Shown: one piece after another, positions 52,822 through 62,483 of the stretch | Numbering within the stretch: the stretch's first letter is position 1 | How the letters are laid out: every line of letters begins with the position of its first letter | From: a bacterium | GTDB lineage: Bacteria; Orphanbacterota; Orphanbacteria; Orphanbacterales; Orphanbacteraceae | Assembly: GCA_025782575.1 (NCBI GenBank) | Contig: JALGYY010000009.1 | Span: 62,001-126,000, forward strand | Direction: 5' to 3' | DNA length: 64,000 nucleotides | Made by a program: the position numbers and the translations under genes | The notes under the pieces: model-generated | Databases searched by the model: none | What the model was told of the DNA's origin: nothing | The model's input: the letters and a program-made list of their open reading frames with translations, nothing else

Positions 52822-53481
52822 TCAGAAGTAAGGGATCGATTGGATACTGTTCATTACTATGCCCGGATCGAGCGGCGCGCCAGTCCCCCCGCGGCTCCCG
52901 AGTACCAGCATCGTAAAGATGACGATCCACATTCCTGTCAGGAAATGCCAGTACATCGAGCAGTAGACCACCCCCGGGTGATATTCGCTGTCATAGCGTC
53001 CGGCATAAGCCCGGCGCGTCACGAAGGCGAGAGGAAGGATGCCGCCGATCACATGAAGGGCGTGAAGGCCGGTCAGCATGTAGAAGGTGAAACCGAAGAG
53101 CTGGTCGCTGGTGGCGATACTGGTGCCGATAAGATCGTACCAGTTCCAGGTCTGAGCGGCGAGGAAGAGCGTGCCCAATATGGTCGTCAACAGCATGCCG
53201 ACTCTAAGCTGTCTCTGATTGTCCGTTTTCGCTCCGATGTATGCCATGTGCATGGCGATACTGCTTACGACGATCAATGCCGTACTGAACCAGAGGCCGT
53301 TCGAGTAGAGCCTGAGGCCGGCCGGGGGCCACTCGGGCGCCCGTGAACGGATGATCAGATAGCCGATGATGCTCGCACCGAAGAGCATGGTGAGCGCCGC
53401 AAGAAAGATGAACATGCCGAACTTGCCGGCGTTCGGCACGGACTGGTACCGCGAGTCGTACTCTAGTGCCCGGTCAGGCAT
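52822..53481 (-). CDS. ctaE: Cytochrome c oxidase subunit III, second copy
   Basis: The 219-residue protein has five to six membrane segments. Visible family signatures are FGMFIFLAALTMLFGASIIG, the TWNWYDLIGTS loop, FYMLTGLHALHVIGGILPLA and YWHFLTGMWIVIFTMLVLGS. Subunit III does not carry redox centres; it stabilises subunit I and lines the proton path. This copy lacks the long insertion seen in the other subunit III gene upstream. ATG 53481 is preferred; a frame extending to 53583 lies inside ctaF. It ends the oxidase operon. Confidence 0.85.
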   Translation of the reverse strand: MPDRALEYDSRYQSVPNAGKFGMFIFLAALTMLFGASIIGYLIIRSRAPEWPPAGLRLYSNGLWFSTALIVVSSIAMHMAYIGAKTDNQRQLRVGMLLTTILGTLFLAAQTWNWYDLIGTSIATSDQLFGFTFYMLTGLHALHVIGGILPLAFVTRRAYAGRYDSEYHPGVVYCSMYWHFLTGMWIVIFTMLVLGSRGGTGAPLDPGIVMNSIQSIPYF

Positions 53482-53491
53482 GAAGGACCGC

Positions 53492-53842
53492 CTATCTCTG
53501 GACAGCCGGGGCAGGTCCAGGAATGATATCCGACTGGTAGGAGCCGGAATCCATGAGCGCGATGCCGAGGAAGAGCAGGACAAAAAGGAGCGAGCCGAAC
53601 AGCACGAGGGCGTTGAACGGCCGGTCCCAGAGTAAATGCATGAAAACAGCGGCGACGAGAGTTGCTTTGGTTCCCGCTATGATGAGAGCGAGCCAGATGT
53701 TAAACGGTCCGAGATCGACCCTTGCCGAGAGTACGGTAAGTATGGTCAACGCAATCAGGGCGACGAAGACCCCCACCAGCAGCCAGATAGGGAGGATGTG
53801 GCCGACTCCGTGGTGTTTCTCCGAGCTATGAGCGGATGCCAT
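53492..53842 (-). CDS. ctaF: Cytochrome c oxidase subunit IV
   Basis: The 116-residue protein has three membrane segments (ILPIWLLVGVFVALIALTIL, FNIWLALIIAGTKATLVAAV, LVLFGSLLFVLLFLGIAL) and the typical AGTKATLVAAVFMHL loop. It matches the prokaryotic cytochrome c oxidase subunit IV family in size and arrangement. It sits between two subunit III genes, an unusual order. It starts nine bases after the upstream ctaE stop. Confidence 0.85.
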   Translation of the reverse strand: MASAHSSEKHHGVGHILPIWLLVGVFVALIALTILTVLSARVDLGPFNIWLALIIAGTKATLVAAVFMHLLWDRPFNALVLFGSLLFVLLFLGIALMDSGSYQSDIIPGPAPAVQR

Positions 53843-53851
53843 GATTATCTC

Positions 53852-54763
53852 CTACGAGATCAAATATAAGAGAGGGAACAGGAAAATCCAAATGAGGTCG
53901 ACCAGATGCCAGTAAAGGGCGCCGAGATCGATCGGTGTAAAATACTCGGGAGAAAAGTGACCCCGGGCGGTGCGTATGAGGAGCCAGGTCAACATGATCA
54001 TGCCGGCCAGGACGTGAATCCCATGGAGTCCGGTCATGCCGAAGTAGATGCCGAAGAAGATATGCACGTTGTCGGGCGCCACTTCCGCGTGCTCGCCCGC
54101 TACCTCGTCCTTCGATACTTCCGGTGCCAGGCCGAGCGGCCCGATCGCGGCGGTTGCCAGCTTCGTTCGTTCATCTTCCGGAATGATGATCTGTCCGGGT
54201 GTCAGATTAGCTTCTTCATGCACGACAACAGCCGTTCCGTCGATTCCGTGTTCGACTTCTCCCGCATCCTGGTGCACCACCTCGATCTCCGGCGGCTCAC
54301 CGTGTCCGCCCGTCTCAACATGCTGCTCCGGGACGTACCTGGTCCCCCAGAGGAGGCCATGCTTCCACTTATGGGAATACTCGATGTACTTGATGCTCAT
54401 GAACCCGAACCCGCAGAGAATCGTAATCGCGAGAAGCGCCATGGTGAGGCGCTGCTGTCCGAGCTGGGATGCCCGAACCGCCCACGCCACTGTCAAAGAG
54501 CTGAAGAGAAGGACGCAGGTATTCAACGCACCCATGTTGGGATCGAGAAACTGATGGGCGTAAACGAATATCTCAGGATGGTTGGAACGGTAGACCGTGT
54601 ATGCACAGAAGAGCCCGGCAAAGAGCAGGACTTCGGTGGCGAGGAACAGCCACATCCCCATCTTGCCCGCGGCAAACTGCTGTTCTGCCGTGTCGAAGTG
54701 GTGCTGGAGCCACGAAGGATGCTCGGCGTGGCCCGACGTGCCCTGAGAGTATTTTCTCGCCAT
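53852..54763 (-). CDS. ctaE: Cytochrome c oxidase subunit III with acidic loop insertion
   Basis: The 303-residue protein is the long subunit III. The core signatures are present: [20 protein letters not shown], the helix pair ending [33 protein letters not shown] and [17 protein letters not shown]. Between them about 90 residues (around 133-225) form an acidic, Glu- and Val-rich extracytoplasmic loop ([20 protein letters not shown] and beyond) absent from most subunit III proteins. It begins right at the ctaD stop. Two subunit III genes in one operon may be alternative or complementary subunits. Confidence 0.87.
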   Translation of the reverse strand: MARKYSQGTSGHAEHPSWLQHHFDTAEQQFAAGKMGMWLFLATEVLLFAGLFCAYTVYRSNHPEIFVYAHQFLDPNMGALNTCVLLFSSLTVAWAVRASQLGQQRLTMALLAITILCGFGFMSIKYIEYSHKWKHGLLWGTRYVPEQHVETGGHGEPPEIEVVHQDAGEVEHGIDGTAVVVHEEANLTPGQIIIPEDERTKLATAAIGPLGLAPEVSKDEVAGEHAEVAPDNVHIFFGIYFGMTGLHGIHVLAGMIMLTWLLIRTARGHFSPEYFTPIDLGALYWHLVDLIWIFLFPLLYLIS

Positions 54764-56455
54764 CTAGCTCGCCCCCCGGCCCGACTTCGAAACATACCCG
54801 CCAGTCTTCTCATCCCACTCTAGATCACTGAAGTCATACGGGTCACCCACGTGCGGCGCCTCTTTGAAATTGTAGTACGGGGGAGGGGATGTCATGTGCC
54901 ATTCCAGTGTGTTTCCCCCCCACGGGTTGGCGGGAGCCGGCTTACCGCTGACCAGGGATTTGACCAGGTAGTAAAGCATCAGGAAAAACGCGATCGCCAT
55001 GAGATAAGATCCGGCCGTTGATATCTGATGGTAGATCGTAAACTCGTCCAGGTAGTGGTAGTACCGCCGGGGCATACCCTGGGAGCCCATGATGAACTGC
55101 GTGAAGAAGGTGGTGTTGAAGCCGATGAAGACGAGCCCGGCGGCGATCCGCCCGAGTTTTTCGTCGTACATCTTGCCGAACATCTTAGGCCACCAGTAGT
55201 GCAGGGCGGCGAGGAATGCGATCACTGTCCCGCCGAACATGGTGTAGTGGAAGTGAGCGACAATGAAGTAGGTGTCGTGCAGGTGAATATCCGTGGCGAG
55301 CGCTCCGAGAAAGAGGCCTGTCAACCCGCCGATCCCGAATGTGAACATGAATGTCAGCGCATAGATCATCGGCGTATCCAGATGAATGTTCCCTTTGTAC
55401 ATCGTGGCCAGCCAGTTGAACATTTTGATGGCTGTCGGAATCGAGACGCTGAACGTCAGCGCGCTGAATACGAAGTTGGCGAGCGCCGACTGGCCGCTCG
55501 TGAACATGTGATGGCCCCACACAAGAAAGCTTAATATAGCGAGGGCGATCGAACTGAAAGCGATGAACTTGTAGCCGAAGATGTGTTTCCGGCTGAAGAC
55601 CGAAAAGATCTCACTCATGATCGCCATGGCAGGAAGCACCATGATGTAGACCGCGGGATGGGAATAGAACCAGAAGAAGTGCTGAAAAAGTACGGGATCG
55701 CCGCCGAGTGCGGGATCGAAGATGCCGAAACCGAGCGTCCTCTCTACGATAAGAAGCAGAAGCGTGATTCCGAGTACCGGCGTTGCAAGCACCTGCATCA
55801 CAGCCGTGCCGTAAATCCCCCACAGAAAAAGGGGCATCTTGAACCAGGTCATGCCCGGCGGGCGAAGCCTGTGAATCGTGACGAGGAAGTTGAGCCCCGT
55901 GAAGATCGAACTGAAACCGAGAATGAAAGCGCCGGTCACCATCGATATGACCGCCGTATCGGTGCTCGTGCTGTAGGGCGTGTAGAAAGTCCAGCCAGTA
56001 TCGGCGCCTCCCATGACGATCGAAGCGACGGCGAAGATGGCTCCGATCACCCAGAGGTACCAGCTCATGAGATTCAGCCGGGGAAAAGCGACATCTTTGG
56101 CGCCCAGCATGAGCGGAAGAGCGAAGTTGCCGAGAGCGGCGGGAATCCCCGGGATAAGAAACAGAAAGATCATGACGGCGCCGTGGAGCGTGAAGAGTTG
56201 ATTGTATTGATCGGCGTCGACGATCGTCTTCCCCGGCGTCAGTAGTTCGGTCCGGATAAGGAGCGCGAATATTCCACCGAGAAAGAATGAAAACAGAATA
56301 CAGCCCAGATACATGACGCCGATCCGTTTGTGATCGAGCGTCCCGAGCCAGGACATGATCCCTTTGCCGTGAGTCAGATAGTTGTCGCTCGATGCCTGGG
56401 CCGAAGAGTAGCCGGCGGCGGAATCGGCGGTAGTGGTGCTGTCAGAACCGTTCAT
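54764..56455 (-). CDS. ctaD: Cytochrome c oxidase subunit I (A2-type haem-copper oxidase)
   Basis: This catalytic subunit carries the low-spin haem and the binuclear haem-CuB centre. The 563-residue protein has twelve membrane segments. The CuB region reads [15 protein letters not shown]: the YSHPAVY form, with Ala where A1-type oxidases have Glu (GHPEVY). This is diagnostic of the A2 subtype, in which a Tyr-Ser pair replaces the proton-path Glu. The haem-ligand region [11 protein letters not shown] and the late His pair in [17 protein letters not shown] are intact. The start lies 13 bases after the ctaC stop. Confidence 0.95.
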   Translation of the reverse strand: MNGSDSTTTADSAAGYSSAQASSDNYLTHGKGIMSWLGTLDHKRIGVMYLGCILFSFFLGGIFALLIRTELLTPGKTIVDADQYNQLFTLHGAVMIFLFLIPGIPAALGNFALPLMLGAKDVAFPRLNLMSWYLWVIGAIFAVASIVMGGADTGWTFYTPYSTSTDTAVISMVTGAFILGFSSIFTGLNFLVTIHRLRPPGMTWFKMPLFLWGIYGTAVMQVLATPVLGITLLLLIVERTLGFGIFDPALGGDPVLFQHFFWFYSHPAVYIMVLPAMAIMSEIFSVFSRKHIFGYKFIAFSSIALAILSFLVWGHHMFTSGQSALANFVFSALTFSVSIPTAIKMFNWLATMYKGNIHLDTPMIYALTFMFTFGIGGLTGLFLGALATDIHLHDTYFIVAHFHYTMFGGTVIAFLAALHYWWPKMFGKMYDEKLGRIAAGLVFIGFNTTFFTQFIMGSQGMPRRYYHYLDEFTIYHQISTAGSYLMAIAFFLMLYYLVKSLVSGKPAPANPWGGNTLEWHMTSPPPYYNFKEAPHVGDPYDFSDLEWDEKTGGYVSKSGRGAS

Positions 56456-56468
56456 GGTTTACTCCAGC

Positions 56469-57542
56469 CTAATCCAGATCGTCCGTCGCCGAATCCGTCT
56501 CCGGCTGAGCCTCGGACTCGGTCGGAGTCTCGGTCTCAGCTTCTACGGCGCCGTAGGGCGACAATGACTTGATGAATGCGATGATCGCGGTGACTTCCTT
56601 GTCTTTCAAGCGGCCCTTGTATGTGGGCATGACCGGATCGAATCCGGCGACGATCTGCGACTGCGGATCGAGCATCGACTGGCGATAGTAGTTTTCCTCT
56701 GCCAGAACCGTGCTGCCATCTGTAAGTACGTGATCGATCCCGTAGGAATCCTTGAAGCTCGGCCCGATCTTGATCGTGCCGTCCAACGTGTGACACTGCT
56801 TGCAGCCCCGCTGTTTGTACAGGAGCTCTCCTGCTTCCGCAGGGGCCAGCTTGTCGAGAAATCCGGATGATTCCTCGAGCCAGCGATCGAATTCGCCCGT
56901 GTCGTGGACGATCACCTGTGCCAGCATATCCGAATGGCCGGTGCCGCAATACTCGGCGCAGAAGATCTGATAGCTACCCGGCTTGGTCGCTTCGAACCAG
57001 GTCACGTTGTAACGTCCGGGCACGATATCCCTCTTCACACGGAAAGCCGGGACAAAAAACGAATGAATGACATCTTCCGATGTCATGACGAGGCGAATCG
57101 GCCTGTCGACCGGGACGTGGAGATTTTCGGAAACATAGCCGTCAGGATAGGTGAAGTTCCAGGACCATCGCTGGGCCGTGACGCCGATCTCATAGGAGTT
57201 CGACGGAGGAACCACGAGGTCCATGAAACCCTTATATCCATAGTAAAAAATGAAGAACAGAAGAATAGAGGGAATCACGCTCCAGGTAACCTCGAGAAGC
57301 GTGCTGTGGCTCGGTGAAGGCTGTTCCTTGTGGCCCGGTCTCGCCCGGTATCGGATAACGAACAGGATGGTCAACCCGACGATCAGCACAAAGAAGAACG
57401 TCGAGAGCCAGTAGATGAACATGAAGATCCAGTCGACGTTTTTCGCAGCCGTCGAGGCCTGTTCCGGCAACCAGAAAGTTTTCTCACCGTTCAGCAATGC
57501 CATGCCGAACAGGCTCGCCAGAAGATCAGTAAGCATACTCAA
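56469..57542 (-). CDS. ctaC: Cytochrome c oxidase subunit II with fused cytochrome c domain (caa3 type)
   Basis: Subunit II receives electrons from cytochrome c. The 357-residue protein has two membrane segments (WIFMFIYWLSTFFFVLIVGL; SVIPSILLFFIFYYGYKG), a cupredoxin domain with the CuA site (CAEYCGTGHSDM plus upstream His in DVIHSFFVPAF), and a C-terminal class I cytochrome c domain with haem motif CKQCHT and Met ligand near MPTYKG. The fused cytochrome defines the caa3 type. The tail is acidic and Thr/Glu-rich. ATG 57542 overlaps the SCO1 stop by 4 bases. Confidence 0.93.
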   Translation of the reverse strand: MSMLTDLLASLFGMALLNGEKTFWLPEQASTAAKNVDWIFMFIYWLSTFFFVLIVGLTILFVIRYRARPGHKEQPSPSHSTLLEVTWSVIPSILLFFIFYYGYKGFMDLVVPPSNSYEIGVTAQRWSWNFTYPDGYVSENLHVPVDRPIRLVMTSEDVIHSFFVPAFRVKRDIVPGRYNVTWFEATKPGSYQIFCAEYCGTGHSDMLAQVIVHDTGEFDRWLEESSGFLDKLAPAEAGELLYKQRGCKQCHTLDGTIKIGPSFKDSYGIDHVLTDGSTVLAEENYYRQSMLDPQSQIVAGFDPVMPTYKGRLKDKEVTAIIAFIKSLSPYGAVEAETETPTESEAQPETDSATDDLD

Positions 57543-58363
57543 GTCAAATCGCCTCTATGAGATGGCTTCTTCCGTTTTGCCTCGCGGCGCCAATACACGA
57601 AGAGCATCGTGCCGAGGCCGAGAACGGCCAAGTAGCCACCCCCCATCATGATCTTACGTGCCGCCGGAGTATAAATTCCCTTTGCAGAGTCGTAGTAATA
57701 GCAATACATCAGTATTTTGTCGAAAGCCGAGCCGTATTTCCCTTCCGATGCCTCCAGAAGGGCGAGACGCAGGTCTTTCGGGCTGTGCTCGATGCCGTAC
57801 AGGTATCGGGAGATCCGGCCGTCGGGTGTGCAGACGAACAGACATGCCGCGTGAGCGTACTCTTTGCGCTCGTCATTCCAGGCGAATCCGAATCCCACCG
57901 CGTCGGTAAGCTCGGTGATTTCCTTCTCGCGGCCCGTAAGAAAATGCCAGCCCTTAACGGCGCTCGGCCGGCCGAATTCCTTGATGTAGTTCTGCTGTTT
58001 CAACTTTGCCAGTGTGTGCGATTCGAGTGGATCGATGCTCAGTGTAACGACCTCGTATTCCTCGCCGGGCGTCCAGTTCAGGCCGCGCATGCCGTCCATC
58101 ATTCCATTGATCACGAGCCCGCAGAGCATGGGGCACCCGTAGTAGCCGAGGTTCAGGATTACCGGTCTGTTTTCCCGGTTGAAATAGTCCCCCAGCCTGA
58201 TCATCTTGCCCAGCTGGTCCTCGAACTCGAGGTCGAGAGGGATAGAAGCATTCAGGTACTCTGTAATTCCCACGCCTTCCAGGTCGGCGGGAAGAGGTTC
58301 CTGCCGCTGGGACCACGCGCTCGATGTCACTGTGAGAAGCAGGAGTGCAAGTATGCGAAACAT
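57539..58363 (-). CDS. SCO1/SenC family copper chaperone
   Basis: SCO proteins deliver copper to the CuA site of subunit II, encoded directly downstream. The 274-residue protein has a signal peptide (LALLLLTVTSSAWS), the thioredoxin-like SCO fold with the copper motif NLGYYGCPMLCG (CxxxC) and the ligand His later in the chain (EYAHAACLFVCTPDG). It ends with a C-terminal membrane segment (YLAVLGLGTMLFVYW), which is unusual. Start and stop overlap its neighbours, so it is fully embedded in the oxidase operon. Confidence 0.9.
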   Translation of the reverse strand: MFRILALLLLTVTSSAWSQRQEPLPADLEGVGITEYLNASIPLDLEFEDQLGKMIRLGDYFNRENRPVILNLGYYGCPMLCGLVINGMMDGMRGLNWTPGEEYEVVTLSIDPLESHTLAKLKQQNYIKEFGRPSAVKGWHFLTGREKEITELTDAVGFGFAWNDERKEYAHAACLFVCTPDGRISRYLYGIEHSPKDLRLALLEASEGKYGSAFDKILMYCYYYDSAKGIYTPAARKIMMGGGYLAVLGLGTMLFVYWRREAKRKKPSHRGDLT

Positions 58364-58665
58364 CAGCGGGAATCTCCTCCGGCAGCCAGGTCACGCACGA
58401 CAAGTTCCATGGCACGATCAATCGGAATACCGGCCCGGCCATCCGCTTCGCTGACCCATCGATAACGGTTCTGATCGGCCTGCTGCTTGGTACGCAGAAT
58501 GGCAATCTCCTCCGGGGCCACGGTTTTCCGTACGATCTCCGCGTCTTCAATCCTGTAGAACATCGCCTGGAGCGCGATTACGCTGGCGACCGTCACGATC
58601 GCACCGACCGAAATCCAGATCCCCGTCCAGATCGGATTCGGATCGTTTCCCGTTAGCAGAGCCAC
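58363..58665 (-). CDS. Small single-pass membrane protein between ActF and SCO1
   Basis: The 100-residue protein has one membrane segment (WIGV-type: IWTGIWISVGAIVTVASVIA) and a soluble C-terminus (KTVAPEEIAILRTKQQADQN). GTG 58665 has AGGAG ahead. It overlaps SCO1 by one base and follows actF by 11 bases, so it belongs to the respiratory operon. I do not recognise a family; the conserved position between ACIII and oxidase genes suggests an accessory subunit or assembly factor. Confidence 0.65.
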   Translation of the reverse strand: MALLTGNDPNPIWTGIWISVGAIVTVASVIALQAMFYRIEDAEIVRKTVAPEEIAILRTKQQADQNRYRWVSEADGRAGIPIDRAMELVVRDLAAGGDSR

Positions 58666-58676
58666 GTCGAAATCTC

Positions 58677-59879
58677 CTAACTGTTCTCGAATGCGAGCGA
58701 ATCCGATAGTCGTGGATCCTTACTCGGAACGAGTGAAGCCCGGCCCAGGCGGCGTGCCGCAACCGAAATCCACAGCCCGCCGATCGCGAGGAACAGTGTT
58801 AAGTCAAGCAGATGGAACGACACGCCGTTGTTGAACCACTCGGGCATGGCGATCCAGTAAATATCAATCCAGTGAACGGCCAGGACATACAGCGCAATAA
58901 AGCGAAGCAGTGCGGAACGCCGCTTGGGGATCCGCGAAAGGAGTCCGAGAAACGGAACGACGAAATGGCCGAACAGAATAAACCAGGTGACGGGCGTCCA
59001 GGAACCGGTCTGTCGATGGAGGAACCAGACCGTCTCTTCCGGGATATTGCCGTACCAGTAGAGCATGTATTGCGAGAATCCGATGTACGCCCAGAATACT
59101 GTAAACGCGAACATCAGCTTTCCGATGTCGTGGAAATGCTCCAGGGTGACCGACTGCAGTAGCCGCCCCTTCTTGTGGAGATAGTGAAAAATAAGCGCGA
59201 ACATGGCGAAACTGCCGAGTACGCTTCCTGCGAAGTAGTAAACCCCGAAGATCGTGCTGTACCAGTGCGGGTTGATCGACATGAGCAGATCAAACGACGC
59301 GAATGTGAGTGAGAACGCGAACAGGATCACCGACAGAGGGCTGAACTTCTCCATACGAAGGGTCAACTTGATGTCGCCTGTTTCATCCTGCTTGACTGAA
59401 TTGGTGTAGAAGAACCGGGCGAGGCCGGCCCAAATCCCGAAGTAGAGGACCCAGCGGAGAATGAAGAACGTGCGATTCAGATAACCGAGTTTGCCTGCGA
59501 GGATTTCGTCATCCACCGCATGGGGATCGAGCCAGTGAAACAGATGATCCATGCCGGCAATGACCGGAAGAAAGAGGATCGCCATGAGAAGGAAATTCGA
59601 CGAAAGTACTTCGGCTACTCTTCTTACGACGACGCTCCAGCTTGCCCGAACGACATGCTGAATGATGACGAAGAAGAGCGCTCCCAGTGTGAGGCTCAAG
59701 AAATACCCGAAATTAACTAGATAGGACTGGAAGAATCTCTCCAGTCCGCCGCCCAGCATGAAAGTGAGTATCAGGCTCGCGAGAATCCCGAAAACGCTCA
59801 CGAAGAGGGCGTTCCGAGCGACATTCGGCGCGAGATCGCTGAACGATCGGTTCTCCTGACTTGTATCGATTATGCGCAT
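58677..59879 (-). CDS. actF: Alternative complex III subunit ActF
   Basis: ActF is a quinol-oxidising complex membrane subunit related to NrfD/PsrC and to ActC. The 400-residue protein has ten predicted membrane segments and begins with a short soluble segment (MRIIDTSQENRSFSDLAPN). Family features include FFVIIQHVVRASWSVVVRRV, MDHLFHWLDPHAV and WYGNIPEETVWFLHRQTGSW. ATG 59879 follows GAGAGAAG; the frame extends to 59984 inside actE. It lacks redox cofactors and probably takes part in proton transfer. Confidence 0.9.
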   Translation of the reverse strand: MRIIDTSQENRSFSDLAPNVARNALFVSVFGILASLILTFMLGGGLERFFQSYLVNFGYFLSLTLGALFFVIIQHVVRASWSVVVRRVAEVLSSNFLLMAILFLPVIAGMDHLFHWLDPHAVDDEILAGKLGYLNRTFFILRWVLYFGIWAGLARFFYTNSVKQDETGDIKLTLRMEKFSPLSVILFAFSLTFASFDLLMSINPHWYSTIFGVYYFAGSVLGSFAMFALIFHYLHKKGRLLQSVTLEHFHDIGKLMFAFTVFWAYIGFSQYMLYWYGNIPEETVWFLHRQTGSWTPVTWFILFGHFVVPFLGLLSRIPKRRSALLRFIALYVLAVHWIDIYWIAMPEWFNNGVSFHLLDLTLFLAIGGLWISVAARRLGRASLVPSKDPRLSDSLAFENS

Positions 59880-59890
59880 CTTCTCTCGCT

Positions 59891-60535
59891 CTATCGAAGC
59901 TTGCTCTGCTTGGCCGCAGGCACATCGTCGATTGTGGCGTTCTGACTTCTCTGTAGGGCACGAATATAGGCAACAATCGCCCATCGATCTTCGGTTCCGA
60001 TCTGTGTGCCGTACGCGGGCATACTTCGAATTCCGTTGCTGATCGTATTGAACAGATTCCCGACCGGTTTACTCCGGATGACATCGGAGTGATAGCTGAG
60101 CGGCGGGATCCATATCCCTTCCCGCAGACTCTCGGCACGCTGCGAAACGATGCCGTTGCCGTCACCGGTGTAGCCGTGGCAGGGGAGACAGAAAATGTCG
60201 TAGCGCTCCCGCCCTCTCTGCATCATCCGGGAGGTCACTTCCATCGGGAAGTCCGTTGCCCACTCGCCGCCTGTCTTGCCACGGTAGAGGTGATCGTCCT
60301 CCTGAAGTTCCCCGCGAGGAATCGTCCCCGGCACGCGGGGTCGCATGGCCCGGCCGTCGGCGAAGAGGCCGTTCACCGCCTGGGCTTTGAATTTCGGCTG
60401 CTGATCCATGTCGAAGATAATCTGGGGCCGCGTTTCGGTTGACTTGGTCGAGCGAATCTTCGCCACGATCGCGAATGGAACGAGCGCCAGACAGAGCGTG
60501 ATGATACCGACAGGAAGAAACCAGCGGGGGATCAT
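59891..60535 (-). CDS. actE: Alternative complex III cytochrome c subunit ActE
   Basis: The 214-residue protein has an N-terminal membrane segment (LPVGIITLCLALVPFAIVA) and a single class I cytochrome c domain with haem motif CLPCHGYTGDGNG and a later Met in MPAYGTQI. This matches ActE, the monohaem subunit of the ACIII complex that passes electrons on to the oxidase. It overlaps actD by four bases (60532-60535), in the conserved order actD-actE-actF. Confidence 0.9.
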   Translation of the reverse strand: MIPRWFLPVGIITLCLALVPFAIVAKIRSTKSTETRPQIIFDMDQQPKFKAQAVNGLFADGRAMRPRVPGTIPRGELQEDDHLYRGKTGGEWATDFPMEVTSRMMQRGRERYDIFCLPCHGYTGDGNGIVSQRAESLREGIWIPPLSYHSDVIRSKPVGNLFNTISNGIRSMPAYGTQIGTEDRWAIVAYIRALQRSQNATIDDVPAAKQSKLR

Positions 60536-61074
60536 TCGTCCTCCTCCACTGTTTCGATCGCCGTGCCGCCGAGTGTTTCCAGAAATGCCCTGGTTTTCTC
60601 CAGATCAAATCGGGGGTCCTTCGCCTCGATGGAGATGAAGAACCGGTCGCTCGTCGCCCGGCGGAAGCGTTCGCTAGTGAAGAGCGCGTGATAAAGCTCG
60701 GGGAGCTGGTTCAGTGCGAGCATGCCGAAAAACGCCCCGAACGCGCTGAAAAGAATAGTCAATTCGAATGTCACCGGAATGAACGCCGGAATACTCCAGA
60801 GCGGCTTTCCGGAAACGAGATAGGGGTAGTCGTACGCGTTCATCCACCACTGGAGAAGCATAGCCAGAGTACATCCCATGAAACCGCCGCCGAAGACAAG
60901 CCAGGGAAGAATACTCATCTTCATACCCATGGCGCCGTCCATACCGTGGATGGGGAAGGGGGTGTGGGTATCCCACTTTGTATAGCCCTCATCACGGACT
61001 TCTCTGGCTGCGTTAAGAATCGTCGTAACGTCCTCGAACTCGACGAGATATCCGAAGAGGCTCGGTTTACTCAT
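60532..61074 (-). CDS. actD: Alternative complex III subunit ActD (DUF3341)
   Basis: The 180-residue protein belongs to DUF3341. It starts with a soluble segment (LFGYLVEFEDVTTILNAARE), then HTPFPIHGMDGAMGMKMSIL and two membrane segments (LPWLVFGGGFMGCTLAMLLQ; VTFELTILFSAFGAFFGMLA), and ends with a soluble tail. ActD is a cofactor-free subunit that helps hold ActC in place. The start overlaps the actC stop (TGATG-like junction). Confidence 0.92.
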   Translation of the reverse strand: MSKPSLFGYLVEFEDVTTILNAAREVRDEGYTKWDTHTPFPIHGMDGAMGMKMSILPWLVFGGGFMGCTLAMLLQWWMNAYDYPYLVSGKPLWSIPAFIPVTFELTILFSAFGAFFGMLALNQLPELYHALFTSERFRRATSDRFFISIEAKDPRFDLEKTRAFLETLGGTAIETVEEDE

Positions 61075-62483
61075 CAGTGCCCCTCCTTTTCACCGCTGAG
61101 GTGGTGCACCGGATGGGCGGCGGGCATCACGTTCTTCAGTTCCGCCATGGCCACCATCGGCAGGAACCGGAGGAAGAGCAGGAAGAGCGTGAAGAAGAGG
61201 CCGAACGTTCCTGCGAATGTGAGGATGTCGACCCACGTCGGCCAATAGAAGCCCCAGCTCGACGGCAGGAAGTCACGACTGAGCGAGGTGACCACAATCA
61301 CGAACCGCTCGAACCACATACCCACATTGATCAGGAAGGCGACAATCATCGTGACCACCAGACTTCGCCGCGCTTTCTTGAACCAGTAAATCTGCGGCAC
61401 GATCACGTTACACGATGCCATTGTCCAATAGGCCCACCAGTACTCGCCGAAGGCGCGATTCTGGAATGTGAACTGTTCGTAAATATTTCCCGAGTACCAG
61501 GCCATGAAGAACTCAATTGCGTAGGCGTAGCCGACCATCGACCCGGTGGCGAGCATGATCTTGTTCATGCTTTCGATGTGGCGCATGGTGATTATGCTCT
61601 TGAGACCGTATAGCTGGCGAGCCGGAACGGCGAGAAAGACTACCATGGCGAATCCGCTGAAGATGGCGCCTGCCACGAAGTACGGCGGTAGAATCGTTGT
61701 GTGCCAGCCCGGTACCTGTGAGACGGCGAAGTCGAAAGAAACGACGGAGTGTACGGAAAGAACGAGCGGCGTCGCGAGGGCGGCGAGAAGAAGATAAGCA
61801 CGCTCGTATCGATGCCATTGTCTGTTGGAGCCACGCCATCCGAGTGAGAGCAGGCCGTAAACGAAACGCCTGGTCGTACCGGTCGCCCGGTCACGAATGG
61901 TGGCGAGATCGGGGATCATCCCCATGTACCAGAAGATACTCGAAACCATGAAGTAGGTGCCGACGGCAAAGACGTCCCACAGAAGGGGGCTTCGGAACTG
62001 CGGCCAGACTCCCTGCTGGTATGGGATGGGGAACATCCACCAGGCGAACCAGACACGGCCGACGTGGATGCCGGGAAATACGAGTGCGCAGATGACGGCG
62101 AAAATCGTCATCGCCTCGGCAAACCGGTTGATCGCCGTGCGCCACTGCTGTCGGAACAGGAACAGAATCGCCGAAATCAGCGTCCCCGCATGGCCGATCC
62201 CGACCCAGAAGACGAAGTTGACGATCGCAAAGCCCCAACCTACCGGAACGTTAACGCCCCAGACGCCGATCCCAGTCCAGAACAGGTACACGATCATGGC
62301 GAATAGAACGAGCGTCATTATCGACGAGATGGCGATCGATATGAACCAGATCAATGGAGGCCGTTTGGCCTCGATTACGCCGCAGACCGCATCGGTTACC
62401 GATGCGAAATCATGACCGCCCTGGACGAGCGGCTCACCTCTGATCGGGTCGGGCTCGACCTGGCTAGCTGTGGCTATGCCCAT
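61074..62483 (-). CDS. actC: Alternative complex III subunit ActC (NrfD/PsrC family quinol site)
   Basis: The 469-residue protein has ten membrane segments of the NrfD/PsrC family and is expected to bind quinol next to ActB. Visible features are [60 protein letters not shown] and the conserved [20 protein letters not shown]. Its start overlaps actB by 20 bases, so translation is coupled. It is normal in length for the family. Confidence 0.93.
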   Translation of the reverse strand: MGIATASQVEPDPIRGEPLVQGGHDFASVTDAVCGVIEAKRPPLIWFISIAISSIMTLVLFAMIVYLFWTGIGVWGVNVPVGWGFAIVNFVFWVGIGHAGTLISAILFLFRQQWRTAINRFAEAMTIFAVICALVFPGIHVGRVWFAWWMFPIPYQQGVWPQFRSPLLWDVFAVGTYFMVSSIFWYMGMIPDLATIRDRATGTTRRFVYGLLSLGWRGSNRQWHRYERAYLLLAALATPLVLSVHSVVSFDFAVSQVPGWHTTILPPYFVAGAIFSGFAMVVFLAVPARQLYGLKSIITMRHIESMNKIMLATGSMVGYAYAIEFFMAWYSGNIYEQFTFQNRAFGEYWWAYWTMASCNVIVPQIYWFKKARRSLVVTMIVAFLINVGMWFERFVIVVTSLSRDFLPSSWGFYWPTWVDILTFAGTFGLFFTLFLLFLRFLPMVAMAELKNVMPAAHPVHHLSGEKEGH

